NCBI GenBank assembly: GCA_009746045.1 | Contig: RPFO01000814.1 | Coordinates: 1-64,000 of the forward strand | Reading direction: 5' to 3' | DNA length: 64,000 nt | Source: Mesostigma viride | Taxonomy: Eukaryota > Streptophyta > Mesostigmatophyceae > Mesostigmatales > Mesostigmataceae | Part shown: in pieces, positions 1 to 9,600 of the stretch | Layout: each line of letters opens with the position of its first letter | How positions within the stretch are numbered: the first letter of the stretch is position 1 | Translations under genes and position numbers: made by a program | Notes under the pieces: generated by a model | Told to the model about the DNA's origin: nothing | Databases searched by the model: none | Seen by the model: only the letters and a program-made list of their open reading frames with translations

Positions 1-1634
1 GGTAGGTAACCTTGGTACCGATGGCAGCGAAAAACTGCTGCCAAAAATCTGAGGTAAATAACTTATCCTTATCACTAATAAACTGCCTACTCAAACCATG
101 ATATCTGTATACATTATTGAGGTATAGGCGTGCGCAATCACGTGCTGTGAGTTCTAAAGGACACGGCACGAGATGGCACATACGAGTAAAACGATCTATG
201 AACACAAGGATCTGGGCATTGCCCCTATCATTCTTTCTAAAAGGTCCTACAAAATCCATCATGATAGAATCCCACGGCATGATGGGGTCAGGCAAGGTCC
301 TAGGTTCTGCTATCTGTCCTACGTTATTGGGTTTCATCTCCTGGCAAGATTGACAAGTTCTAACATACTCATCTACATCCTTATAAAGGGAAGGCCAATA
401 ATAAGAGCGGGCTACTAAGTCCCGTACCCGTTTACCACCCTGATGAGCAGCTAAGTCATGCAACTCAAAGAGCAAGGAGGAGCGACAGATAGGAGGGACA
501 TACAGGCGCCATTGAGGGGGAGAATCTGCTACCTGCACATATAAAAACCCACCTACAAATTTACAAGGGTGCTTGCCTAATTGTTGGGGATGTGCAGCAA
601 TGGCAGCTAATGCTTCCGGCTCAGTGGCCGTAAATCTACTAATAAGGCGTTCCAGATCAGAGGTAGGCATCGCTACAGAGGTATCCAGAACAGGTTTAAA
701 GAGATCTCCTACCGCCTTGCCAAAGAGAAGGGGAGGTCCTAGAGGGACTATGTTTTCATAAGACTTTCCTCACCTAGTCGCTATATGGCTAAGCGGTATA
801 GAAATTTTATTTTTCCCCTCCCCCCCCACCGAGGCCACGGGAAGGGCCTCACACGGGAGAGAGAGTCCTACGTGAGAAAGGAGATCAGGCATGCGAACAG
901 CTGTATGAAAGAGGTAGGCATAGGATTCATCATCAGGTAGTTCACCATAAGGGGTTACACCCAGAGTGGTAGGAACTAGAGTAGTATTGAGAACATCAAG
1001 GTCCTCGAAAAAGGAATAATCTGCACGACGAGAGAGTGCATCTGGTACTATGTTATCTACACCCTTAACATACTGAAGTTTAAAAGGGGAAAACTGTGCT
1101 AAAAACTCCATCCAGCGCGCTTGACGAGGGGTAAGGTTGGGTTGTGAGAGAAGATGGGTAAGAGGGCGGTGATCTGTCTGGATAACTAATCTATAAGGAT
1201 CAATCTCACAGGGTTCATTCAGACAAACATCAAATTGAGCACCTTTAAGGAAGTGCTGCCACGCGTGGCAACAATACACCACAGCTAATAGTTCTTGCTG
1301 GTGTACGGGATAGTTACGCTCCGCAGGAAGCATTGTCCTAGAGATATACTCGATTGGCTGTAAGCCCTGACCCTGATCCTGGAGAAGGACGCCCCCTATA
1401 GCTACCTTGCTAGCATCTGTAGCTACAACAAAGGGTTTAGTAGTATCCGGTAGGATGAGTACAGGAGGGGAGAGGAGTAGGGATTTTAGACACTGAAAAG
1501 CCGACTGACATTCACTACTCCAAACAAAGGGGATATCCTTCTTTAACAGATGATTAATAGGGGCTGCTATAGTTGCGAAACGCGGGATAAAACGCCTATA
1601 GTAAGAAGCAATTCCTAGAAAGCTACGTACACCT
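1..1634 (-). CDS. pol: Ty3/gypsy pol, C-terminal half: RNase H and integrase (partial, one in-frame TGA)
   Basis: The frame is open on the minus strand from 1634 to the left edge except for a TGA at 770-772. It starts with the RT thumb/RNase H junction (SFLGIASYYRRFIPRF), followed by the RNase H aspartate in TDASK, the QTDHRPL motif and VPDALSR. After the TGA the same frame continues with an integrase zinc finger (HD then H, later CQSCQ) and an integrase core beginning DFVGPF, with ISDKDKLF near the edge. RNase H removes the RNA template strand and integrase inserts the cDNA. The TGA replaces a residue between RNase H and integrase and could be a simple CGA-to-TGA change. The next half of pol lies beyond the insertion at 1639-3359. 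Confidence 0.85.
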
Positions 1635-1638
1635 TTAA

Positions 1639-3359
1639 CTCGTCGTCTGTCTCTGGTCCTCTACGGAGGACTGAGTTGAACTCAGTCCTCTCTAGAGGAC
1701 CGAGTTTTTGGGTTTCGTAGAAAATTCGCCCCGGTCAGAATGTTTGACAAAAAAATTCTCTCAAAATTTATTCAAATACTACGTGAAAAGATCTTTCTTG
1801 GACATATTTTTGGGCTTTTTTTGGATTTGGTATGAGCGGCTAAATGTACGGTCAAAGTACAGGTGGTAAGGGTACTTTTCCACGTGAAACGCGAGTTCCG
1901 GAAATGCACGACCTAGCCATGGCGGCTCGCGCCCATGCATGCAGTTTACGTTTGCGGACGAGTTAGCTGTCAAAACTCAGGAAATAGATTTAACATGCTC
2001 TAAAGATGATAAAAATCAATTTTTAGCTCGCGGGGATGCGATTTACCCGGTGTCGGCACTGTTCTTGCTGGAAAAAACTGCGATAAGGCAGGTTGACGGA
2101 ATTGATGACTGCGCTTGCTTTCCGGCGCAATTTCAATGGCTGATAGGTTTCTTTCTACATTTTAACATGCATTGTATTAGAATAAATTGAGTGACAGTAT
2201 AGATTTGATGATTTCGACCATTCTGTCACGTCATGGTCTATGTGCCGCAAAGTGCCACTTTTGCGGGCACCGCCTGGGCCAAGGTAACGCCAGCCGTGCC
2301 AGGTAAAGCCGGATAATCGTTGCCTCTTCGTTTCTTGATGTTCGTACATGAGTTTAAGCTTGCGAGGCGTTGTCAGGTTCAAGTCTTGATGCTCTTTCTT
2401 GACCGTTGCCTGCCCCTCTCTAAAACCCCCTTTTCAGATGATGTTAGCAGGCATTTGCCTTAACCCAGTGTAGTTGTGCAGGGTTTTAGGAGCTGTGCAG
2501 GTTTCAACACCTTCATAGATGTTAGTTATTCTTTTGCTACGTTCATACTGCATGATTGTGTGGCCACGGGCTGCGTCAAGGGTGCATTCAAGCTTTTACG
2601 GGTGAGTGAAAAGTCTTGGTGACAAACCACTGCCATCATGTGCCAGCAACTATGTTGGCCACATCATGGCAAGGAAAAACAGTTATAGCCATATCTATTG
2701 TTGTTAGAAACAGTGGAAATATGCTTAACCTACCCATTATATTGGTGGTTGACACTTATAACATAACCCTTTGTTGGTAGGTATCCAAGCCCATTCCCTA
2801 CATGGATGCATAGGCTCTCACTGCATGATAAGGTATGATATACCTGAAGTATGATGATGCAAGTGTGTTGTCCTGTAATGCTTGAAGGGAAATGAGTTGA
2901 TTGGGATGGTTGGTGGCCACGGTGATGTGTAGTATGACCGCACTCACATGCTAGCAAAGTTAGCAAAAGCCCCATTCCTCTCCTGAGGACTGAGAGTTTT
3001 TTAATTGTTTCAGGCAGTTGCAGTGGCCAAATCGAGCCCAGTTTTTTGCCACGTTTCAAGAACTATATTGTTTACATGCCTATATTTTTTCTTCATGCAC
3101 CAGGATTTGATTGAATTTTTCCCACTCGTTCTTATCCCGAAAAATGCAAATTCGCGAGGGGGTGCCCAACGTCCGTGTAATTTTCAGGTGTTCGGGTCAA
3201 GTTTTCACATATGCAGTATTTTTGCCAACAAAATGACATCTAGTACACCCCCGATCCACATCAAAACATTTGGGATGGACCCCCCACCTAGTCGCTACAC
3301 GCGGTTGAAAATTGTCAACTCAGTCCTCCTGTGAGGACTGAGTTGGGACAGACGACGAG
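1639..3359. mobile_element. Non-autonomous piggyBac-like element flanked by TTAA target duplications
   Basis: The 1721-bp insert starts with CTCGTCGTCTGTC (1639-1651) and ends with its exact reverse complement (3347-3359). TTAA lies immediately outside on both sides (1635-1638 and 3360-3363). Removing the insert with one TTAA brings the gypsy RT-to-RNase H reading frame back into register, so the insertion boundaries are exact. Both ends also carry hairpins built from GAGGACTGAGTT and its complement (about 1660-1685 and 3318-3346). TTAA duplication is the piggyBac signature. No transposase-like ORF was found inside, so it would depend on an enzyme made elsewhere. The TIR sequence itself was not matched to a known family. 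Confidence 0.85.
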
Positions 3360-4939
3360 TTAACGTCGGTAGGGGTAGGCCATTCCTGAATTGACTTAGT
3401 CTTGTCAGGGTCGGTAGCAACCCCGGCATCTGACAGGACGTGCCCTAAAAATGGGACACTCCTACCAGAACGAACTTTAGCACGGCGCGCCCATAAAGAA
3501 TTTTCAGCCATAATTTCTAGTACTTTCTTTAAATCACGTAGGTGCGTTTCAAAATCAGGAGAATAAATAAGGATATCATCTAAGTAAGCTTGAGCACAAG
3601 AACGGTCATGCTCAGATAAAGAAACAGAGGAGAAGGAAGGATCCTTTAAATCAGAGGACACTTGAGGAAGGTGGGAATTTCCCATAACAGGTCTAAGCAC
3701 TTCATTCATTAACATTTGGAAAGAGGCAGGAGAGTTACAGAGTCCCATAGCCGCTACTCTAAACTGGTAATGCCCAAAAGGGGTAGCAAAGGCGGTTTTG
3801 TGGCAATCCTCAGGAGCTATACGTAGTTGCCAAAAACCATCCGCACAATCTAGTACTGTGAAACAGGTAGAACCTTTAACCTTATTAAATATATCATCAA
3901 TACGAGGTAGAGGGTATTTAGACTTCACAGTAATATCGTTTAACTTCCTATAATCAGTAACTAGGCGAAACTTGCCATTTGGCTTAGGAACTAACAGGAC
4001 ACCAGCGGAGTAGGGGGAGTTACTAGGCTCTATCAATCCTGCTTCTAATAGTGATACTAAAATCTGTTTTAGTTCCTTTAATTCTGTAGGGCCCATTCTA
4101 TACATCGGAGAGTGCGTAGGAACTGCACCGTCCTTGATAACTACACGGTGTAAAACAGAACGAGGAGGAGGATAAGAAGGAGTCTTTTCTTCAAATACTT
4201 TTGAGGAATCTATCACAGCCATGTATCTTACTATTTCATTTTCAGTAAATCCCACTCCTATTGTATCCACTGTATTTACATCTATATCCACACTATTATT
4301 AGTGATAGGTATCTCTTGTACTTCTAACTGAAGGAACATACATAATAGGTATCCATATTCCTTTAGTTCAGATCGCAATTCGTCATTGGACATTAATACT
4401 TCAGGTATAGGTCTCACAGGAGGATCAACAGGTGTAGGAGGAGTAATATCTACCAAGGATAAATTTTCTAATCTATAATGACGTTCTGGTACCCAGTAAG
4501 AGCTATCTGGAAACCAAATGACCATAGTATCATAATTAATAGTGATTTTATTATCCTGGTGCCAATCTAATCCTAGTAATACATCAGCTGTAGTGATAGG
4601 GCCTATAGTGGCCGTCAGGTTGACCGTACGTCCTTGTATGACCAGGGGAAGGGACACCGTACCCGGGGAATGACTGGTGCGACCGTCAGCATAATGGACA
4701 GTGACAGTTTTTGTGTGAGGGGTAGGGACTAGTCCTAAACGCCTAACTAGGGCCTCGCTCACAAAGGAGCTAGCCGCACCGCTATCCACTAACACAGAGA
4801 CATTCAAGAGTTCATCAGCATGCAGGAAGGGGTCTACAACAGTATGAGGGACGGTTAAGCCACCATTCAAGAACATAAGAGGACGCACACGTAGTGGTAG
4901 GGATGATTCAGCTCCTACAGAGGTTATAAAAACAGGCAA
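3320..4939 (-). CDS. pol: Ty3/gypsy pol, N-terminal half: retropepsin and reverse transcriptase (interrupted)
   Basis: 539 codons from the first ATG, though the frame is open upstream to the gag stop. The retropepsin active site is VDSGAASSFV (about residue 51), with the partner LLGLDW near residue 121. The RT runs from about residue 240: LVTDYRKLND, VLDCADGFWQL (about 361), FGHYQFRVAAMGLCNSPASF and the catalytic YLDD (about 452). Between LRPVMG and AYLDD there is a serine-rich segment of about 30 residues that typical gypsy RTs lack. The last 15 or so codons (below 3364) are read from the TTAA insertion and are not native. The native frame resumes at 1634. Gag lies directly upstream in another frame, so pol is presumably made by frameshifting. 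Confidence 0.9.
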   Translation of the reverse strand: MPVFITSVGAESSLPLRVRPLMFLNGGLTVPHTVVDPFLHADELLNVSVLVDSGAASSFVSEALVRRLGLVPTPHTKTVTVHYADGRTSHSPGTVSLPLVIQGRTVNLTATIGPITTADVLLGLDWHQDNKITINYDTMVIWFPDSSYWVPERHYRLENLSLVDITPPTPVDPPVRPIPEVLMSNDELRSELKEYGYLLCMFLQLEVQEIPITNNSVDIDVNTVDTIGVGFTENEIVRYMAVIDSSKVFEEKTPSYPPPRSVLHRVVIKDGAVPTHSPMYRMGPTELKELKQILVSLLEAGLIEPSNSPYSAGVLLVPKPNGKFRLVTDYRKLNDITVKSKYPLPRIDDIFNKVKGSTCFTVLDCADGFWQLRIAPEDCHKTAFATPFGHYQFRVAAMGLCNSPASFQMLMNEVLRPVMGNSHLPQVSSDLKDPSFSSVSLSEHDRSCAQAYLDDILIYSPDFETHLRDLKKVLEIMAENSLWARRAKVRSGRSVPFLGHVLSDAGVATDPDKTKSIQEWPTPTDVNSSSVPTQSSQED

Positions 4940-4982
4940 GCAAAAATTATTATCTGGGGTACTATCTAAGGACCTGTCCAGG

Positions 4983-6731
4983 TTACCCCCGGCTGACAGG
5001 CCTACTGTTCCCCCTCCCCCCCAAATCCATAGGAACTAACCCCGAAGAAGACCCTGGCGGAAAAGCCACTGCTGGAGGGTCACGAGGGATTGAAGAGGGT
5101 GCGGGAGCCTGATTATCATAGGGGAACCCTGGGGATCCTGTCTGCACAGCATTCAGCCTACTAGGGGTAGCTGAAGGAATGCGTCCTGAAGTGGGACGAA
5201 TAGGAGCACGCTGAGGGGTACGAGGAGGGCGAGCGTCGGGATGAGGGGGAGCACCCGAAAGGAACTTGGGGCACTCACGTTTAAGATGACCTACTTCCTT
5301 ACAATGATAGCAGGTGATATGAGAGACATCCAGAGCTGAAAGGTCAGTCACACAAATATCTAATTCTTCTACATAGGAGTTCTCCTCCTCAGGGGTAAGG
5401 CTAATATTATTAATACGGGAACGGGTAGGAAGAGAAGGTGTGGAGAAGAAATCTGCTACTCGTAAAAGATGCTGGCGCACATGCTTGAGGGGCAGGTCAG
5501 TAAAACGGTAGGCAGAGAACTGGCGCTTGACTTCACGCAATAAGGGTCTACTGAGGCCCTGAAGGAAGCGAGCACGTACTTCTGCACCCGACAAATCCCT
5601 AATTCGTACCATCTGAGCATCAAACTCTTTCATATATTCTTTGAAGGACTTGGTACCCTGCTGCAAGGTGCCAAAGGATAATCTATCCTGCCAATCTGCA
5701 TCGGGAGGGACTAAATGGTTCTCTAAACGCTTGAACAATTCTGCTACAGAGTTTGGGTAGGCATGAGAGGCAAGAGACTCACACTGGATGAGGTTAGCAA
5801 GTTCAGGAGTAATGCAGGTAGTAAGATAATGAGGAACTAGTACAGCATCAGAGAGGCGCCACCTATTGTGGTTCTGCCAGGACTCTGTGTTCTGGGTGAG
5901 CAACATAATGAAGGTGAAAAACTGTTGAGGGGTAGACTTGACATCCAGCTTAGGAAGGTTGGCAAAGAGGGGAAGAGCAGGAGGCTTAGGGGGATTAGAA
6001 GAATCAGTTTTTCCCATAGGGCCACTATCTTCCACTGCTACATAAGCGGGATAGAAGGAAGGGATAGGAAAAGTCTTGGGTAGGGGTCTAGAGGGAGCCA
6101 CCGTTTCAGGATGGTGCCCATAGGAGAAGGGAACAGTATATTGCTCACGAAGAGAGGAGTAGGCAAAATGATCATAATTCCTATCATCTAGGGGCATGGT
6201 ACTGAAATCATTATTAACTTCTAAATCAGCCACACGGGTAGGGACCTGGGCAGCCTCATAGGCCGTCTCAGGGTAGGACCAGGAAGCAGGTGGGTAAAAG
6301 GGAACTGCACTAGGGCGCCCAGAAGGGCCGACAGGGGCCGAGGTACGACCCGTGTTAATAGCAGGCATTGAAGGCACAGGGTGGGAAGGAGGCCTAGAAG
6401 CATTGTTAGTGTGTGAGGACCTGCTGGAGGGGTGAGCCAAGGTTGCAGAAGGGGCAGGGGCCTGGTTCACAACAAAAGAAGGTTCATCACTAAATCTGAC
6501 TTGGGAAATACGTTGTTCATAGGTAGGTGGGGTAATTGAGGGACGACGGCGACCACCAGCAACAGGAGAAGGAGGTGAGGTACGCAGAATACCTTGAGGG
6601 GTAAGATGGTGTACCGTTTCCAAGGAGTCCCGTCGGTTACCACGAGTATTGTTATTGTTATTGTTATTAGTAGTAGTATTATTATTATTATTGGTAGGTA
6701 TAGGCGACATATCTCCACCCACTGGATCCAT
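4983..6731 (-). CDS. gag: Ty3/gypsy gag polyprotein with one zinc knuckle
   Basis: 582 aa, starting MDPVGGDMS. The N-terminal third is Asn-, Pro- and Ser-rich (an Asn run is encoded by a GTT/ATT repeat near 6650-6690). Residues about 250-440 form the retrotransposon gag domain, with hydrophobic helices and the stretch FKEYMKEFDAQMVRIRDL. A CCHC knuckle, CYHCKEVGHLKREC (C-x2-C-x4-H-x4-C), follows near residue 475, then a Pro-rich tail. Gag assembles the virus-like particle and binds the RNA. It lies between the viroplasmin-like ORF and pol. The stop comes just after a G7-A-G5 run, and pol is in the +1 frame. Confidence 0.9.
   Translation of the reverse strand: MDPVGGDMSPIPTNNNNNTTTNNNNNNNTRGNRRDSLETVHHLTPQGILRTSPPSPVAGGRRRPSITPPTYEQRISQVRFSDEPSFVVNQAPAPSATLAHPSSRSSHTNNASRPPSHPVPSMPAINTGRTSAPVGPSGRPSAVPFYPPASWSYPETAYEAAQVPTRVADLEVNNDFSTMPLDDRNYDHFAYSSLREQYTVPFSYGHHPETVAPSRPLPKTFPIPSFYPAYVAVEDSGPMGKTDSSNPPKPPALPLFANLPKLDVKSTPQQFFTFIMLLTQNTESWQNHNRWRLSDAVLVPHYLTTCITPELANLIQCESLASHAYPNSVAELFKRLENHLVPPDADWQDRLSFGTLQQGTKSFKEYMKEFDAQMVRIRDLSGAEVRARFLQGLSRPLLREVKRQFSAYRFTDLPLKHVRQHLLRVADFFSTPSLPTRSRINNISLTPEEENSYVEELDICVTDLSALDVSHITCYHCKEVGHLKRECPKFLSGAPPHPDARPPRTPQRAPIRPTSGRIPSATPSRLNAVQTGSPGFPYDNQAPAPSSIPRDPPAVAFPPGSSSGLVPMDLGGRGNSRPVSRG
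5010..5022 (-). promoter_or_regulatory. Candidate gag-pol frameshift site (G7-A-G5 run)
   Basis: The minus-strand sequence GGGGGGGAGGGGG lies nine codons before the gag stop. The pol frame (+1 relative to gag) is open across it and onward. Homopolymer slippage would connect the two frames. Alternatively the run length is a sequencing error and gag and pol are fused. Confidence 0.4.
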
Positions 6732-6822
6732 CTTTAATTACGTAAAGGAATAGGAATCTAGAAGAAAGCAACAAAGGAAAAAGGAAAAACCTTGAAGGTA
6801 TGCAGCAGGAACAAAATTAAAA

Positions 6823-7215
6823 TCAATCCTTTTTAACAACAGTAATGGATAGGGAACCAAACTCCAAAGTGAGAGGAGTATCTGAAGCAGATGCAGATGC
6901 AGCCCGTTTAGGGGGAGAAGAAGGAGGGGTAGCAAAGACTAGAGCTTCTACGGGAGGACGACCATGAGGAATAGGGCGTACATGCAGGCCTAAATCTGTT
7001 TGGCTATGATCTATAAGGAACTGCTGAGCTTCTTCGAAGGACATAAATTTCTTATACCTAATTACGTTGTATGCACGATTCTGAACGATCTTCCTAGCGT
7101 CGGACCAAGAAAGGAAAATGGAGGACCATTGAGGCGTAATCACTACGTAATATTTAGCTAGACTATTATCGCTAGAAGAATGGGAAGGAGCAGTAAAAGA
7201 TCGCCGTTGGCTCAT
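6823..7215 (-). CDS. Viroplasmin / RNase H1 N-terminal-domain-like protein encoded upstream of gypsy gag
   Basis: 130 aa, starting MSQRRSF. Residues about 20-70 read AKYYVVITPQ, then an aromatic W-S motif, RAYNVIRYKKF and SFEEAQQFL. This matches the pattern of the small domain shared by caulimovirus viroplasmin and the N terminus of eukaryotic RNase H1 (K-Y-Y-V-V, W, K-x-F, E-A-x-x-F-L), which binds RNA or RNA/DNA hybrids. The remainder is a Pro/Ser/Ala tail. It sits 91 bp upstream of gag on the same strand, where a 5' leader ORF would be. The domain call rests on pattern recognition only. A role in handling the RNA/DNA hybrid during reverse transcription is inference. Confidence 0.65.
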   Translation of the reverse strand: MSQRRSFTAPSHSSSDNSLAKYYVVITPQWSSIFLSWSDARKIVQNRAYNVIRYKKFMSFEEAQQFLIDHSQTDLGLHVRPIPHGRPPVEALVFATPPSSPPKRAASASASDTPLTLEFGSLSITVVKKD

Positions 7216-9600
7216 GGTAACGCACCTGGTAGGTCTTGAGTAGTCAAATGAGGAGAACGAGGAGAAGGCGACTTATCTCGTGTGTCTGAAACCGAACCAG
7301 ATTGACGACGCACGCAGGGACGAGGTTTCCAGCGCCAGGTGGTCGTAAGTATCCGGTTTCAAGAATTCTGCGTCCGGCGATGGGTCGTCTAAATACAAAG
7401 CAGGCAAGATGCAGAAAAAGTGTAATCTACGAGACGCTAGCCGTCTCTCTATCGTCGAACCAAAACCAGCAACTGTCTACGGCAGTAAACCACCTTTCTA
7501 AGGAAAACAAGACGAGGAAAAGGAGCTATCTACGAAAGGATTTTCCGCTTCGAGCAGGTCTATCTTCTAGGCAGGGCGTGTCCTGAATCAGGCAGCACTA
7601 CCCCCCCAGCTCACAGGCGACCCGCCCATTACCTGTCAAGTAGGTGTCGACTTCATTTTCCCAGCCGCGGAAGGGTTGATTCAATGACGTATGTTGCAAA
7701 GGATCGTCGTCTCGCTCTCTATCTAAACTACCTCCGAGTCCATTGTTACGCCGCAAGCCTCGGCCGCCACCTCTACCTCTACCTGTCCTGATACTACCTA
7801 AACTAGTGAGGCCGCTTCTATTTACACCCCTAGCGAAAGACGACCGAGACGAACCAGATCTCAATGCGTTTACATATGTACTACTGTAATATGCCATAGA
7901 CCATTTAATCAAACCCGTTTACTCCAGGAAAAGAGGAAGGAAACACAACTAAACTGCCGTGACCCAAGCCTAAATGTGTTAATTCATTTAACACACGCCG
8001 AGTGACCACACAAGGAGTGGAACGTGCATAAATGGTCACCAACGGTCCAACAGGCTCGGGCCGACCTGGCCCTCGCCTGCAGAAACACAGAAACACAAGC
8101 AGGTGCACAGATGCACGCCGGTCCACTACATTCTACCGAAGGATAAGGACCACTAATAAAGTACGCGGAGCGGCGCCCCGAAGGCACCCAATATACCACG
8201 GTACTGTTACGAGGACAATCAGGTCCCAACTAGAACTACACGTAAATCTAGGATCAACGGAGGCCAAGGACCTAATTTACGTCCGTAACTACAACGAATT
8301 GTTACGCGACGTAACAGCGCGCCCTTGTTCAGGTCGTGGCCGTGTGAATTTTTAGTGCTCATGCCGCGCAATCCCGCTACGGCCGTCAATGTGATTGCGA
8401 CGTCTTGAATCTTGCGTACCCTTCCCTAGCATGGATTAATTCTCCCTGTCCTGTTGATACCAAGGCTCGCTTTGTGTGCTTGATTTACAGGTTGAATAGG
8501 TAGCGGTTACTCATGGCGGTAAGGTGCCACTTTGAAAACTGCATGGCCGTAACGGGATGTCTGGTACTTGTGCATTTGCACGCCGGCAGCCCGGCCGACG
8601 ATGTACCGACTTGTATTGATTACGAGATTGTGTTATATCTGACGCTGCGATCATAAAGTGCAGAAAGGGCATCAACTGTTACTGCTAGAATTTCGTTTCC
8701 AGTTCGTCGTTATGTAACTTGTTATTATTTGATGTAGGCTGTTCGACCAAACTCTGGCAACTCTGGCATGCGTAAGTCTGGGAATTCCTCGCAACTGAAC
8801 AGTCCGACCATTCCGTGTATGAGTCTCTCCCAGTATCTATATCCAGCTACATGGCAGTATAGTCCCTCCTACTGTCTTACACACATCAAAGTGTACTAAG
8901 TCGGTGTCGGTGCGTTCACTCACGGCTTCTTGATCAGCTTTAGGCCGGCTTTAGCCGCTCGGCAAAGAGCCCCTCCGCAGCTCACGTTCCGCACAGACAA
9001 CTGGAACTAGGCAAGTTGCAAGCTCGCCCAGCTCCAGTACCCATAAGCGTTCTTGTCCATGTCAGTATGATCTACTCGGCTTTCTCGGCCCGGACATCGT
9101 TATGCGGGGCTCGTGACCTCATACGATTGTGAACCCATCATACGATTGCCGCGATACCTCATGATCATGGGCCACTCCACCGGTGAATCCTAGCTCCCCG
9201 CCCCGGCATTATTAATTAATTACATTGATTTCTTACACGTAGACGGACTGCGTCACGTGAGCCGCATATATATGTCCCCGATGTATAGAATATCGCGTAG
9301 GTCCATGCGTTCAGTTAGTACTCCGGCGCACATACCTCTAGTAGTGGTGAGTCATCTTCTATAGCAGCAATATCGGACATATTAGCAACCCTCTCCAGTA
9401 AAAAGGGTTTTCGCTGTTGGGCTGTTTCGTTACGTTAAGTGAGATGCCTTCGGATCAGTCAGGAGACTCACACAGCCACGAAATCATGCCAAAGGTCCTA
9501 TGTTCGATTCCTTGCGCTGGTAGCTTCTGGGCTTTCTTATTTTCTGTGTTCTGCGGAATCTCAGATTTGGGCCGCTAGCGTTTTCACGTTTGTTGTTGCT
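7216..9600. other. Spacer with no recognisable gene; should contain the gypsy 5' LTR
   Basis: This stretch follows the gypsy leader and precedes the virus remnant. A minus-strand Gly/Arg-rich ORF (7598-7912, 104 aa) is present but has no recognised domain. No tRNA, direct long repeat or coding pattern was recognised in 7913-9600. The gypsy LTR is expected here, but its boundaries cannot be set without the other copy. Confidence 0.5.

Larger units (their letters stand above)
1..7215 (-). mobile_element. Ty3/gypsy LTR retrotransposon, internal region, truncated by the window edge
   Basis: Read on the minus strand the order is viroplasmin-like ORF, gag with zinc knuckle, protease, RT, RNase H, integrase. 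RT before integrase is the Ty3/gypsy order. The integrase runs off the left edge, so the 3' LTR lies outside. The 5' LTR would lie right of 7215 but has no partner here to define it. A TGG-starting stretch on the minus strand near 7340 (TGGCGCTGGAAACC) could be a tRNA primer site; this is weak. The pol gene is interrupted by a 1.7-kb TTAA-flanked insertion and carries one in-frame TGA. Confidence 0.9.

Noticed and set aside
117-761. Plus-strand ORFs at the left edge
   Set aside because: They are shadows of the minus-strand integrase, whose zinc finger and core motifs are clear.
1939-2190. 83-aa ORF as the transposase of the TTAA element
   Set aside because: It is far too short and has no Asp triad or piggyBac-like cysteine-rich end.
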